A DNA stretch of 64,000 nucleotides from CAZAOA01 sp964486765 (GCA_964486765.1 CAZAOA010000001.1:1-64000); one strand, 5' to 3'. Positions 5,490 to 15,706 are shown, numbered from the stretch's first letter. The notes: generated by a model from the sequence alone, not told the origin. Numbers and translations: made by a program.

Positions 5490-7064
5490 ATGAAGCGATT
5501 ATCGCTAGTTTCTAGAATTAGGCTTAGGCAAGCTATAACTTATTTGATGTTGCCTCTTTTGGCTGTGCTTATAACTTTAGGAGTAACTACCGATCTATTT
5601 AATACTCAAAAAACAGCACAAGCCATAACGCTTTCGGGTGGAGGTTCTATTCCTGAGACTATAGGGAAAACAGATGACCTAATACTCAATGGAGGGATAT
5701 ACTACATGGATGATGTACGAGTTTTTCAAAGTGGAGACAAAGTTGGGCAATTTTGTAGTCAAAGCCAAACTCTCAACTGTGACTCAAAAAGGCATTTTAA
5801 AAATTTAACTTTAACAAATGGTGCAGTTCTAACCCACCATCCTGCGCCTGCACAAGACACGAGTGTTGTAGATGAAACCACAGGGGCTCATAGATGGCGT
5901 AAAGTTGATATTGAGCTATCTGGAGATTTGAAGATCAATTCAGGCTCTAGAATTGATGTTGATGGAAAAGGATATCCTGGCGGAGTCAGAACTCATCCAA
6001 AGGGATACGGGCCAAAAGGGGGGAATGGAGTAATCGAGACCAATCAAGCCCGGGTCGGGGCAAATGGGGGAGGTAATAAAGGTCGTGGTGGTCAAGGTTA
6101 CTGTATTGGAAGTGATGGTGGATGTGTAAATCCTGAAGGAGGCACCGAGTTCGAAGGAATAATTCCTCAAACATATAACGATACAAATTATGATTTTGAT
6201 TTTGGTTCAGGTGGTGGTCATGCAAATCAATTCCACGGCGTTGTTTTAAAAATTGCCGGTGCAAATGGAGGAGCCGGTGGTGGCAGGATCAAGATCTTTG
6301 CCTCCGGTCAAATTATAATTTCTAATTGGGGTAGTAACTTGAATAGTCAAATAACCGCTGATGGAAAAACCGGTTATTTACACTCTGAGGGTGGTAATGA
6401 GAAAGAACTTTCAGGTGCAGGTGCAGGTGGTTCAGTATTTCTCTCTGCAAACGGTTTTACCACCCCAGTATCTAGTCCAAAAGATGCAGTTTATGGCATA
6501 AGCGCAATAGGTGGAGAAGTTAGAAATTATAACACTAAAGAGTTCTATAAAGAAGATTCACCCATTCCTGGACTTTTAGACTGGGTTGCTTTGAGTCACA
6601 GTGTTGGCGCTGATGGGGTGTTGACCAACGGAACATCTTTACTTTTAACTAGTATTTCTGCAAAGGGAGGCTATTCTAATTACTTAAATGGTTATAAGCT
6701 TCTTGGTGCTGGTGGAGGTGGAGGAGAAGTTCGGATTGTTGATTTGAGTTCAAAGTTCAATATGTACAAAAAATTAGAGAATCATAGCAGAAATGATGAT
6801 CCCAATATAACTTTTAACCCATACGCGTTGCAGGTCGGTGATGTAATCAAAGTTACTATTGAAGTTACCAATTTAACGGTAGGGCAAACCGTTACTATTT
6901 CAGATGACATTTTGGTGTCAAAACCAAATGGTTCAGTTAAGTGCATACCATTGCAAGGAACTTATGGCAATGGAGCATATCCTTCTAACGGGACAACTAT
7001 CAGCTGGAGCATAACCGCAACAAGTGATGTTGAAAGCGTCTCATACTATTGTAAAGTTCAATGA
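5490..7064 (+). CDS. Exported glycine-rich surface protein
   Basis: 524 residues from the ATG at 5490, which has GAGGGG upstream. The N-terminus is a signal peptide or anchor (basic RLRQ, then a hydrophobic stretch ending in an ALA-like site around TAQA). The middle holds glycine clusters such as GGAGGGRIKIF, GAGAGGSVFLS and GAGGGGGEVRIV, each followed by a short beta strand; this pattern is seen in large bacterial surface proteins that likely form beta-helices. The last 100 residues resemble a DUF11/Ig-like domain (VIKVTIEVTNLTVGQTVTI). It overlaps the next gene by four bases and lies at the head of the pilus locus, so it may be a pilus-linked adhesin (inference). Confidence 0.65.
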   Translation: MKRLSLVSRIRLRQAITYLMLPLLAVLITLGVTTDLFNTQKTAQAITLSGGGSIPETIGKTDDLILNGGIYYMDDVRVFQSGDKVGQFCSQSQTLNCDSKRHFKNLTLTNGAVLTHHPAPAQDTSVVDETTGAHRWRKVDIELSGDLKINSGSRIDVDGKGYPGGVRTHPKGYGPKGGNGVIETNQARVGANGGGNKGRGGQGYCIGSDGGCVNPEGGTEFEGIIPQTYNDTNYDFDFGSGGGHANQFHGVVLKIAGANGGAGGGRIKIFASGQIIISNWGSNLNSQITADGKTGYLHSEGGNEKELSGAGAGGSVFLSANGFTTPVSSPKDAVYGISAIGGEVRNYNTKEFYKEDSPIPGLLDWVALSHSVGADGVLTNGTSLLLTSISAKGGYSNYLNGYKLLGAGGGGGEVRIVDLSSKFNMYKKLENHSRNDDPNITFNPYALQVGDVIKVTIEVTNLTVGQTVTISDDILVSKPNGSVKCIPLQGTYGNGAYPSNGTTISWSITATSDVESVSYYCKVQ

Positions 7065-8164
7065 AAATAATTAGATTACTAAAAGTATCTCTAATCGGGG
7101 TTTTGATTTTGTGGCCATCTATCTCTTTGGCTGAATTTTATCATTTACCAGAGATGATGGTAGGGCAGACTAAGGTTTTTGATGAAACTTCGGGCAATAC
7201 TTACTATGGAGGGATGACAGGAAATGAAGTTGTTTTGAATTATGACCCAAACTTTTCTGAACTAACTGGGTTTAACCAAAGCTATCTAGCTCCGTCGTCA
7301 ACTGGTTTAAGTTGTTACTTAATGCAGCTCAATCAAGTTCCAGAGTGCTATAAGATAACGCCAAGTAGCAACATTATCGATATAATGACTTCCAGGACTT
7401 CAGTTAACGGTTCAGTTGGTTTGGAAACTGCAGTATTGCTCTATCCTCCAAAAATTGTTATAGGAGATGTTTATAGCGAAAGTTACAATTTCAGCGATTT
7501 TTATTTTTTTGGTAGGAATTTATACAAATCTGGTGATAGGGATTCTTTAGATTCAAATGCAACATGGAAAGAAAAAGACTATACATTTAATCCAAAAGCT
7601 CAATCATCTTTTTCGGGTGAGCAACAAGATTACTATCTAGAAAGAATAGAGTTACTTGAAGGTGAAGCTGATCATAGTCCATCAGCAAGCTTGTTAAGAA
7701 ATACTCAAACTGGCTGGAATCTGCAAAATAGCACAATTACTTCAGGATTATCAAAAGCAACATTGTATCCAGAGGGTAAAGTTTGGTATGTAGATGGAGA
7801 TCTTAGTTTAAAGGAAGGCGAATATGAATACAGCGGCATAGGGACGATAATCGTCGATGGCAGACTGACAATGGAGAGAGAGGCGAAGTTGTTGCCGAAA
7901 AATAGTCAAAGCTCATTGGGGATTATTGTCAGAGGTCCAGTGCACCTTAATGGTAACAACAGATTAAGAGCTGCCGTATTTGCAGAAAACATGGTATATG
8001 TTAATTCGGATAACATCGAAGTGATGGGATCAGTCGTTGCTAAAAATTTTACTATCAGTGGCATAAAAAATGGAATACGATTCTTTTATGATTATAATTT
8101 AGAGAACAATTGGCCACCAGGATTCAGATACTTCAACATGCCTCATCCAGAAGAAGGAATGTAA
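7061..8164 (+). CDS. Exported protein with PilX-like polymer/beta-helix C-terminal domain
   Basis: 367 residues with a clean signal peptide (hydrophobic LIGVLILWPSISLA, cleavage near residue 24). The C-terminal third repeats short glycine/valine strands: GKVWYVDGDLSLKEG, GIGTIIVDGRLTM, IIVRGPVHLNG, AVFAENMVYV, SVVAKNFTI, ending with NWPPGFRY. This matches the single-stranded beta-helix tail of PilX-type minor pilus proteins (DUF7305-like). The ATG overlaps the stop of the glycine-rich gene (ATGA), so the two are translated together. A pilus-associated or surface role is inferred from domain and position. Confidence 0.6.
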   Translation: MKIIRLLKVSLIGVLILWPSISLAEFYHLPEMMVGQTKVFDETSGNTYYGGMTGNEVVLNYDPNFSELTGFNQSYLAPSSTGLSCYLMQLNQVPECYKITPSSNIIDIMTSRTSVNGSVGLETAVLLYPPKIVIGDVYSESYNFSDFYFFGRNLYKSGDRDSLDSNATWKEKDYTFNPKAQSSFSGEQQDYYLERIELLEGEADHSPSASLLRNTQTGWNLQNSTITSGLSKATLYPEGKVWYVDGDLSLKEGEYEYSGIGTIIVDGRLTMEREAKLLPKNSQSSLGIIVRGPVHLNGNNRLRAAVFAENMVYVNSDNIEVMGSVVAKNFTISGIKNGIRFFYDYNLENNWPPGFRYFNMPHPEEGM

Positions 8165-8229
8165 ATAAGTTTGTTATATTTTTATTATGTTATATAATGT
8201 AATAAGCTAGCAATTGCAGTTGGTTTTGG

Positions 8230-8235
8230 TATAAT
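8230..8235 (+). promoter_or_regulatory. Extended -10 promoter for pilN
   Basis: TGGTATAAT gives a TATAAT -10 at 8230-8235 with the TGn extension; the -35 region (CTAGCA) is poor. It lies 33 bases before pilN. Confidence 0.5.
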
Positions 8236-8267
8236 ATTTGTGTGGCAGTTTTAGTGAGGGAAGCGCT

Positions 8268-8825
8268 ATGGAGGCGGAAAACAACACCGTAGTAGAATTT
8301 GAAGATAATAAGAAGTTTAACACTCCTGTATTTTTGGTGTGGATAGCTTTTGCAATCTCTTTGGCCTTTGCAGGCTTTTTGTGGATATCTAAAGCAGGTT
8401 TAAATTCGGTGATTGTTGAAAAAACTGAAGAAAAAGAGAGTCTAACAAATCAAGTTGGATCAGAACAATACGCAGACATTGAAGATGAAGCAAAAGCAGT
8501 TAAAGATGCTATAGACACACTGACTTTGATTTCACAGGAGAAAGTCAAGACTACAGAAACCTTAAAAGAGATATACGACAATCTTACTACAGATGTGAAG
8601 ATAACAAGCTTTTCTATGGGCGCAGACAACTCCATAGTTTTAGACGGAGCTACTGCAAGTTATAGACAAGCAGCGGACTTTATGGTCGCATTAAAATCTA
8701 GTGAAAGGTTATCTGAAGTTAGTTTGAGTACCATTTCGTTGTCGCCAGACAGTGAGGCAACAGCTAATCAAAAAGTAATATTTTCAGTTAGTGGAAAGAT
8801 CGACAGAACAAATGTTTCAAAATAA
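8268..8825 (+). CDS. pilN: Type IV pilus inner-membrane assembly protein PilN
   Basis: 185 residues from the ATG at 8268, chosen because GAGGG lies eight bases upstream. Architecture is that of PilN: a short charged cytoplasmic N-terminus, one membrane span (about residues 17-40, FLVWIAFAISLAFAGFLW), a coiled-coil stretch, and an alpha/beta domain at the C-terminus. PilN and PilO form the inner-membrane alignment complex of type IV pili, linking the cytoplasmic motor to the pilus. The next gene encodes PilO. No pilM is visible upstream, where it is usually found. Confidence 0.75.
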   Translation: MEAENNTVVEFEDNKKFNTPVFLVWIAFAISLAFAGFLWISKAGLNSVIVEKTEEKESLTNQVGSEQYADIEDEAKAVKDAIDTLTLISQEKVKTTETLKEIYDNLTTDVKITSFSMGADNSIVLDGATASYRQAADFMVALKSSERLSEVSLSTISLSPDSEATANQKVIFSVSGKIDRTNVSK

Positions 8826-8843
8826 TTAGAGTAAAGTTATTGT

Positions 8844-9410
8844 ATGAAAGATAAAGCTTCGACATCTACAACTCTGGCAGTGGTTTTAACAGTTTTTGCT
8901 GTGCTTTTGTCATGGTACATTATAGCTCCAGGATACAGAATTGCAAGGAATGAAAAAACAGAGCTAGAGGACGAGATTGTAGTTCTTCAGGAAAAACTAA
9001 ATTGGCTTGAAAATGCTGAAGCTGCTTTAAGTTCTGGTGAGGCCACTTTCAACAAGATGTTGGTTTCAGTCCCAACTGATGGAAGGGATGAACCAAACGC
9101 TATAGCTGAACTTGAAGCGATTGGTCTGAAACACAATTTAACAATACCAACTATCAGTTTTGCAGATGTTTCAGTAGTTGGGGGTGAGTTTGATGAGGCC
9201 GAAGTCAGTATTCCGGGTTCAAAAGTCTCCATCTCTCTTGTAGTTGATGGAAGCTTCGATGATGTCTCTGGGTTTATCGCTAGTGTGGAAAATAGTGTTA
9301 AATTCATGAATATTCGAAGTCTTACATTTGCAATCGGAGAAACTACTGAATCAAGTCTCTCTTTGGAGATAGAAGCGTATGCTCAAGGATTACTAGAAGA
9401 GGAATTTTAA
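8844..9410 (+). CDS. pilO: Type IV pilus assembly protein PilO
   Basis: 188 residues: an N-terminal membrane span (about residues 8-28), a coiled coil (NEKTELEDEIVVLQEKLNWL) and a ferredoxin-like C-terminal domain. This is the standard PilO layout, and the position between pilN and the motor genes supports it. PilO dimerises with PilN in the membrane and helps align the pilus fibre with the motor. It starts 18 bases after pilN. Confidence 0.75.
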   Translation: MKDKASTSTTLAVVLTVFAVLLSWYIIAPGYRIARNEKTELEDEIVVLQEKLNWLENAEAALSSGEATFNKMLVSVPTDGRDEPNAIAELEAIGLKHNLTIPTISFADVSVVGGEFDEAEVSIPGSKVSISLVVDGSFDDVSGFIASVENSVKFMNIRSLTFAIGETTESSLSLEIEAYAQGLLEEEF

Positions 9411-9427
9411 CAGAATAAGGGAATAGA

Positions 9428-9688
9428 ATGAAAAAAAGTACATTAAACTCACTTCTAGGACTAGGCTTCTTTGTTGCTGTTATAGTTGTGTTAGCGATAA
9501 TATTTTCTAATTCTATCTCAAATACCGATAACGGGATTTCTTTGTACTCAACTCCAGTTGTCGATTTAAGTAGTCTCGAAGCTGAGGCAAAAAGTTTAAT
9601 TTCTGGTAGAGAAAATACAGCTGGAATCCCTATCCCAGTCCCTAAAGATAAGATGGGTAAAACTAATCCGTTTTCAGATCCACAATAA
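9428..9688 (+). CDS. Small membrane-anchored pilus-locus protein
   Basis: 86 residues: an N-terminal membrane anchor (about residues 9-28, LLGLGFFVAVIVVLAIIFSN) and an extracytoplasmic tail ending in proline-rich GIPIPVPKDKMGKTNPFSD. The NPF ending is reminiscent of the short linker of PilP-like proteins, but the folded PilP domain is missing. It begins 18 bases after pilO and ends 15 bases before pilB, so it belongs to the same operon. Function unknown. Confidence 0.6.
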   Translation: MKKSTLNSLLGLGFFVAVIVVLAIIFSNSISNTDNGISLYSTPVVDLSSLEAEAKSLISGRENTAGIPIPVPKDKMGKTNPFSDPQ

Positions 9689-9703
9689 AAATAAATGAGT
9701 TAG

Positions 9704-12123
9704 ATGGCAAATACTGTTTATAAAAACTCCTATTTTGTAAATGGAGCAGAAAGTGTTGAGACCCAGTCTATTCTGGATATTTTTGTCGTTCAGGGTCAGG
9801 TTACTCAAGCTGATGCTGAAAAAATAAAATCACAGTTTAAGACAAATAGAGAGATTGAAAACTTTTTGCTTAAAAATCGTGTTGTTTCTCCAGATACTAT
9901 AAATAAAGCTTATAGTATCCTTTTGAAACTTCCTTTTGTTTCTCTCAAGAATTTAAAGATTCCGAAAGAAGCTCTTTTGGCTATTCCTATAAATGTAGCT
10001 AAAAAATACAATGTGATCGCTTTTGGCACCAAAGAAAAAAATCTAATGCTTGCCGTATCTAGACCGGGAGACTTGAATGTCAACTTTTCAAAGGGACTTG
10101 AAAAGATACTTGGGGATAGGTACCTAAATGTAGAGATGTATATTACCGGAAAAGATGATTTTTCAGAAGCTATAAAACAATATTCTGGTTCTGGAGGCGA
10201 AAACCTCATTCAAAAAACCAGCTTCCCGACTGTTTATTTGAGAAATCAAAACATTTCAAAATCTTTGCTAAACAAATTTCCACATGATTTTGTTGAGAAA
10301 TTTAAAGCAGTGGTATTTTTGCGACAAAAAGATGGATCTTATGCACTAGCAGCTCAAAATCCCGATGACCCGATGCTTGTAAAAGCCTTAAGGGAGGTTG
10401 AAGATAAAAACAGTATTAAGTTTCAAGTATTTTCAACTTCGAAAGACGACATAGATTATGTATTAGATAAGATCCCAAATATAAACGAAGATCCACAGAA
10501 AAACTCTCAACCAAAAACAATAAAAATTGAACCACAAATCGGTAGTGAATCGTCTGACAAAAAAGTCGAAAATGATAAGCCGAAAGATAAATCTAATGAT
10601 GATGAGATGATAGATTTTGGAGGCCTATTCTCTTCTTTTCTCGGTGGTGAAGACAAAAAAGAAAAAACTTTAGTAATTGATGATCACAAAAAGATAGATG
10701 ACAAACAAGAAAAAGAAGAACCCGCAAAAAGTGAACAAAAAAAACCTGAAGGCAAAGATGGTGATGAATCCACGGACGATAAAGAAAACAATGATAAACA
10801 ATCAGATAAAGAAGGTGAACAAAACTCTGATGGCTCCAACAATCTTGGTGACCTCCTTGATCATGATATTAAATCCAAAGAGGATCTTGAGAATCTAGTG
10901 ATAGAGAATTTTGTGCCAAAATTGGTGGCAGGAATTATCAATTATGCTCTAAATCAAAGAGCATCCGACATTCATTTCGAAGCGATAGGAAAAGATTTGA
11001 GAATTAGATATAGGATTGATGGAATTTTAACTGACATCTTACATCTGTCTCTAAAGCTTCAACCGCCAATAATTAGTCGAATTAAGATCCTATCCAGCAT
11101 GAAGATAGATGAGACCCGGATTCCTCAAGATGGTCGGTTCGATGTTGTATTCAAAGATCAGGAAGTTGATGTTCGTGTTTCTTCAATGCCGACTGTTCAC
11201 GGAGAAAAAATTGTTTTACGAATATTGGATAAGAATCAGGGAATACTTTCTTTGGAGGATCTTGGGATGAAAGGGAGAGCATTTGATCTGACAGTTGAAG
11301 CCATGAAAAAGCCGTACGGGGTTATACTATCAACTGGGCCAACTGGTTCGGGAAAATCTACAACGTTGTACGCAATTATAAATAGAGTTAGCGTTCCTGC
11401 TGTAAATATTGTGACTCTTGAAGATCCGGTTGAATACGAAATACCAGGAGTGAACCAGTGTCAGGTAAAACCGTCCATTGGATTCACTTTTGCAGAAGGA
11501 TTAAGAAGTGTTTTAAGACAAGACCCAAATGTTATTATGGTGGGTGAGATTCGTGATGGCGAAACAGCTGGAATGGTAACTCATGCAGCCCTAACTGGGC
11601 ATTTGGTTCTTTCAACTCTTCACACCAACAATGCTGCCGGAGCACTTCCAAGGTTGATAAATATGGGAGTTGAGCCTTTTTTAATCACTTCAGCAATTAA
11701 TCTGGTAATCGCGCAAAGGTTGGTAAGAAGGATCTGTCCAAAGTGTAAAGAGGAGGCAAAGATTCCGCAAAAATTGATGGAGATTATTCAGTTAGAAATA
11801 TCGAAGATTCCTGAAAAAAACGTGAAAGATAGAGAAAGGGCCAAGAAGGAGCTGAAGTTTTATCATGGTGTGGGATGCAGTGAGTGTTCGCACGGTTTTC
11901 GAGGCAGAATAGGCTNNNNNNNNNNGGTGATAGCAATGATAACTTACATTATGGATTGATTACAGAAGAAGTTGAGGAACTTGCGATCGGGAGAAAACCC
12001 GCAAACGACAGTCGAAATGCATTGGTTGCAGATGGAATGATAATGATGAGACAAGATGGAATCTTGAAGGCCATGGAGGGGCTAACTACGATTGATGAAG
12101 TACTCCAAGCCACTTCAACTTAG
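9704..12123 (+). CDS. pilB: Pilus extension ATPase PilB (split by a 10-N gap)
   Basis: An N-terminal MshEN/GSPII_E-like region (residues about 1-260) is followed by a long acidic, lysine-rich low-complexity linker (about 265-390) and the secretion ATPase core. Walker A is TGPTGSGKSTTLYA, the Asp and His boxes are in EDPVEYEIPGV and TLHTNNAAGALPRL, Walker B is NVIMVGEIRDGET, and the zinc knuckle is CPKC...CSEC. N at 11916-11925 interrupts the gene just after GFRGRIG. The C-terminus resumes in another frame after the gap (ITEEVEELAIG, DGMIMMRQDGILKAMEG, TTIDEVL), so the gap length is not really 10. PilB hydrolyses ATP to polymerise pilin. The linker is unusually long. Confidence 0.9.
11916..11925. 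other. Assembly gap (10 N) inside pilB
   Basis: Ten N join two contigs. Coding frame changes across the gap, so the number of missing bases is not ten or includes an error. Confidence 0.98.
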
Positions 12124-12138
12124 GAAATTATATATTTG

Positions 12139-12167
12139 TTGACGTAAATACGCATTAGGGATATAAT
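12139..12167 (+). promoter_or_regulatory. Promoter of pilT-pilC
   Basis: TTGACG (12139-12144), 17-base spacer, TATAAT (12162-12167). It gives pilT its own transcript, with AGGAGG about six bases before the ATG at 12213. Confidence 0.8.
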
Positions 12168-12212
12168 TTAGATAGTGAAAAAGGCATTTTTTGATATTCT
12201 TTAGGAGGGATT

Positions 12213-13283
12213 ATGACTGAAGCTAGTTTTGGTGCAGAAGTAAAAAAGTTCTTAGACTATGCGATAGAGCATAAAGCGTCTGACATTCATATAAATGTCG
12301 GAGTTCCTGTGACATTGCGTGTCGATGGAAAACTATTTGCTATCCCAGATTCACCTACTGTGACTGCTGAAAGCGCAAAAAGTCTGATTAAGGAGATAAG
12401 TTCGGAAGAAACCCTGACTTTACTGAAACAGAAAAAAGAAATTGACTTTTCTTTCAGCTATAAAGAGATGCGCTTCAGGGTAAATATTTTCTTTCAGATG
12501 GGTCATGAGTGTGCATCTTTAAGGTTGATTCCAAAGCAGATTCGTGGAATGAAGGATCTGGGATTGCCACCAATACTTGAAAAATTCACCGAACAAAGTC
12601 AGGGATTTGTAATTATCTCTGGTCCGACTGGATCAGGAAAATCTACAACTCTAGCAGCACTTATTGACAAGATAAATTCTGAGAAAAGAAGTCATATAAT
12701 CTCGATTGAAGATCCGATTGAGTACGTATTTGAACATAAAAAAGGAATTGTATCTCAGAGAGAGGTTGGACAAGACACGAACAGTTTTGCAAGAGCTCTT
12801 AGATCATCACTTCGAGAAGATCCAGACGTGGTTTTAGTTGGTGAGATGCGAGATCTTGAGACCATAGATGCCGCTCTTACATTGGCAGAAACTGGTCACT
12901 TGGTATTTACTACTTTGCATACCAATTCGTCTGCACAAACCGCTGACAGAATAGTTAGTGTATTTCCTCCCCACCAGCAGCAGCAGGTAAGAAGTCAGCT
13001 TGCATCAGTTTTATTGGGGGTTGTGTCCCAGAGACTAATCCCGAGAGTTAATGGAGGAAGAGTGTTGGCGGCAGAGATTATGATCGCAAATGCCGCAATT
13101 AGAAGTTTGATCAGAGACAACAAAATTCATCAGATTCCGAATATTATTCAAACTGCAGCATCCGAAGGTATGATAAGCCTTGACAAGGTTTTAGCAGAGT
13201 TAGTTTCTCGCGGAGAAATTTCGCTTGAAGACGCTCTTACCTGGTCACTTGATCCAAAGAGCTTAAAAATGATGGTTTATTGA
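12213..13283 (+). CDS. pilT: Pilus retraction ATPase PilT
   Basis: 356 residues, typical length. The PilT signatures are all present: ASDIHINVG near residue 22, Walker A SGPTGSGKSTTLAALI, Asp box IEDPIEYVF, Walker B VVLVGEMRDLET, His box TTLHTNSSAQTADRI, and the retraction-specific AIRSLIRDNK near residue 285. PilT depolymerises the pilus and powers twitching and DNA uptake. Unlike the upstream genes it has a promoter of its own, so retraction may be controlled separately from extension. The stop overlaps the pilC start (TGATG). Confidence 0.95.
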   Translation: MTEASFGAEVKKFLDYAIEHKASDIHINVGVPVTLRVDGKLFAIPDSPTVTAESAKSLIKEISSEETLTLLKQKKEIDFSFSYKEMRFRVNIFFQMGHECASLRLIPKQIRGMKDLGLPPILEKFTEQSQGFVIISGPTGSGKSTTLAALIDKINSEKRSHIISIEDPIEYVFEHKKGIVSQREVGQDTNSFARALRSSLREDPDVVLVGEMRDLETIDAALTLAETGHLVFTTLHTNSSAQTADRIVSVFPPHQQQQVRSQLASVLLGVVSQRLIPRVNGGRVLAAEIMIANAAIRSLIRDNKIHQIPNIIQTAASEGMISLDKVLAELVSRGEISLEDALTWSLDPKSLKMMVY

Positions 13284-14482
13284 TGACAAAGTTTGTTTAT
13301 AAAGCAAAAGATGAAACGGGCAAAATTGTTACTGGCACAGTTCAGGCTAGTAGTGATTTTGATGCGAAAACAATTTTGCAAAAAAATAAACTTACTCCCT
13401 TAGAGATAGTTCCAGAGAATCAGATGACCACACCAACTATCTTTCAACCAAAAATCACCGTAAAAGATAGGGCAGTATTTGCTCGCCAGCTTGCAACCAC
13501 TGTTGGTGCCGGAGTAACACTTATAAAGTCTATGAGCATTCTCGCCAAACAGGCAAGGAACGATAGGCTCAAGACTATCTTTTTTGCCGTGTACAAAGAT
13601 CTACAAGAAGGATACTCTTTTTCGAATGCTCTAGCCAAACATCCCGAGGCATTCGATAAAGTATTTATCTCGGTTGTAAAGTCGGGAGAGTCTAGTGGAA
13701 ATTTGGATATAGTATTGGGTCAACTTGCAGAGAATTTAGAAGCAAGCCAAAGTTTTAACTTAAAGCTAAAAGGTGCACTTTATTATCCAGTTTTTATTAT
13801 AATTGCCCTTATCGGGGTTGGAACATACATGCTAATTACAGTAATTCCACGACTTGAAGAGTTGTTCTTGCAAGCTGGAACTGAATTACCATTTGCGACA
13901 AGAGTCTTAATTGCACTATCAAATTTTTTAACCAATCAATGGTGGGCAGTAATCATAATTTTATTAGTTATAATTTTCGGGGGCAGGTATTGGCTGTTGT
14001 CTGATTCAGGCTCACGAACAATCGATATTTGGAAACTTAAAATCCCTGTTGTAAAAGAGTTGTCCACAGGCTTGTATATGAGTAGCTTTACCCGTATAAT
14101 GGAGATGTTGATAAGATCGGGCGTCCCTATCTTGGATTCCCTTAGAATCTCATCAAATACAATAAATAACATCATATACGAAGACAGCATCAATCGTGTG
14201 GCGATAGAGGTTGAACGTGGCGTGCCGCTATCAATTCCTTTAGAAAAGGATCCAATCTTCCCAAAACTTATAAGCCAGATGGTAGCTGTTGGTGAACAGA
14301 CTGGGAAACTTGACGTAATACTCGATAAAGTTGCAATTTATTACGAACAAGAAACTTCAGAGAAGATTAAATCAATTTCAACACTACTTGAACCCATAAT
14401 ATTGCTGATAGTCGGTATAGGTGTAGCATTTCTGATATTTGCAGTTTTAATGCCTATTTACAATATTGCACAATTTCAATAG
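13283..14482 (+). CDS. pilC: Type IV pilus inner-membrane platform protein PilC
   Basis: About 400 residues: an N-terminal cytoplasmic strand region (KFVYKAKDETGKIVTGTV), then two GSPII_F domains, each ending in membrane segments (about residues 170-195, 215-235 and 370-395). The hallmark GESSGNLDIVL and GEQTGKLDVIL lie at matching positions in the two halves. PilC is the polytopic platform on which PilB and PilT rotate to add or remove pilins. The ATG at 13283 shares one base with the pilT stop codon. Confidence 0.93.
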   Translation: MTKFVYKAKDETGKIVTGTVQASSDFDAKTILQKNKLTPLEIVPENQMTTPTIFQPKITVKDRAVFARQLATTVGAGVTLIKSMSILAKQARNDRLKTIFFAVYKDLQEGYSFSNALAKHPEAFDKVFISVVKSGESSGNLDIVLGQLAENLEASQSFNLKLKGALYYPVFIIIALIGVGTYMLITVIPRLEELFLQAGTELPFATRVLIALSNFLTNQWWAVIIILLVIIFGGRYWLLSDSGSRTIDIWKLKIPVVKELSTGLYMSSFTRIMEMLIRSGVPILDSLRISSNTINNIIYEDSINRVAIEVERGVPLSIPLEKDPIFPKLISQMVAVGEQTGKLDVILDKVAIYYEQETSEKIKSISTLLEPIILLIVGIGVAFLIFAVLMPIYNIAQFQ

Positions 14483-14609
14483 AATTATAATATAAAGATA
14501 ATTGGCTGTAGTTTGTCGATGCATAACAAAGTACGGCCGTTTATATAAAGCGTTTCGAAAAGTTTGATTGAGGGGTCGATCGAGACGTGTAATTACTAGG
14601 AGGGTAAAG

Positions 14610-15116
14610 ATGAAAAAACACGGTTTTACTTTAATAGAGTTTCCAGTGGTGAGGAAGCGTGGTTTCACGCTTATCGAACTATTGGTGGTTATCGCCATCA
14701 TTGGTATCTTAGCCTTACTGATCATACTCAATCTTGCTGGAGCAGCTGAAAGGTCGAGATATGCAAAAGCAAAATCAGAGCTAAAGACGATCGATGATGC
14801 AGTTACGATTGCATTCGTCGAAGCTAGCACGAAACCAGCCATTTCAGGTAATTTCTGGCAAAATCTTGGTGGGACTACTTATCCGTTAACTAATATTCAA
14901 GATTCAACGGGAAACAATCTTATTCAAAATCTTCCCACAAAACCTGCAGATGACTGGGGAGTGTATAGAGTATATGTTAAAGGAGCTTCGAATCATTATG
15001 CCGGTATTCAAACTCCATCCAACGGTGCCGATTATTGTGTGTTTAAGGGAGGAAGTGTCTATACTGGAACTGTAGCAACTACTACTGCAAATCCTGATGC
15101 CTGCGATCCGGAATAA
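14610..15116 (+). CDS. Type IV pilin-like protein with a doubled prepilin motif
   Basis: 168 residues from the ATG at 14610, with AGGAGGG at the right distance. The N-terminus carries two class III signal motifs in tandem: KKHGFTLIE and then RKRGFTLIELLVVIAIIG, joined by FPVV. Prepilin peptidase cuts after the glycine before FTLIE; the hydrophobic helix follows only the second copy, so that is probably the processed one. The C-terminal globular part ends with a Cys pair (YCVFKGG ... DACDPE) that could form the pilin D-loop disulfide. Part of the pilin cluster between pilC and pilD. Confidence 0.85.
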   Translation: MKKHGFTLIEFPVVRKRGFTLIELLVVIAIIGILALLIILNLAGAAERSRYAKAKSELKTIDDAVTIAFVEASTKPAISGNFWQNLGGTTYPLTNIQDSTGNNLIQNLPTKPADDWGVYRVYVKGASNHYAGIQTPSNGADYCVFKGGSVYTGTVATTTANPDACDPE

Positions 15117-15149
15117 TTTATTAATAGTATATTTTAATTGGAGGGAAAG

Positions 15150-15644
15150 ATGAAAAAGAAAGGTTTTACACTTATAGAGCTGTTGGTGGTTATCGCCATC
15201 ATCGGTATCTTAGCAGCAATGGTATTGGTTGCTGTTAATGGTGCAAGAGCTAAGGCTCGTGACGCTAGGAGAAAGAGCGATCTGAGGTCTCTGAAGAGTG
15301 CTTTGGCACAGTATCAAGTAGATAAAGACCAATATCCTCTTGGTGCAGGTGGTGACAATACGTTCGGTAATATGCCAGGGGTGGCGGAATTGTCGACTGT
15401 ATACATCAAGAACATACCGGCGGAAGAAGTTGCCGGGGCTCCTTCGTACCAATATGCATCTCATAATAGTACTGCCATTACAACTCCACAAGAGTTTGGA
15501 CTTGCATGTGCACTAGAGAATACTGCGGATACTGATTCTGGTGATGCGACCGGTGGTCCGAATTGGATAGTATCGTTTACGACTCCTACTGCTGCCACTG
15601 CGGCTCTTGGTGCACTTCGCAACTACGCTATTACGTCTGACTAA
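15150..15644 (+). CDS. Type IV pilin (major-pilin candidate)
   Basis: 164 residues from the ATG at 15150, with GGAGGG upstream. It has the standard prepilin leader KKKGFTLIELLVVIAIIG, then GARAKARDARRKSDLRSL (PilA/PulG-type helix), and a globular domain rich in small residues with little charge. Codon usage and the clean leader make it the best candidate for the major pilin, although this is an inference. A strong hairpin at 15661-15681 follows, as expected for differential expression of a pilin within a gene cluster. Confidence 0.85.
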   Translation: MKKKGFTLIELLVVIAIIGILAAMVLVAVNGARAKARDARRKSDLRSLKSALAQYQVDKDQYPLGAGGDNTFGNMPGVAELSTVYIKNIPAEEVAGAPSYQYASHNSTAITTPQEFGLACALENTADTDSGDATGGPNWIVSFTTPTAATAALGALRNYAITSD

Positions 15645-15660
15645 CAGATTGTGTAATCTA

Positions 15661-15681
15661 CCTGGTCCCTATGGGATCAGG
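15661..15681 (+). terminator. Hairpin after the pilin gene
   Basis: CCTGGTCCC-TAT-GGGATCAGG (one G-U pair) without a T tract. It may stabilise the pilin mRNA or partly terminate transcription before pilD. Confidence 0.55.
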
Positions 15682-15706
15682 AGATTGTACAAAATATACA
15701 ATTTAT

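Noticed and set aside
15671..15706. Start of the prepilin peptidase at 15671
   Set aside because: That ATG lies inside a strong hairpin and the extra residues do not resemble the family; 15707 or 15719 is more likely.
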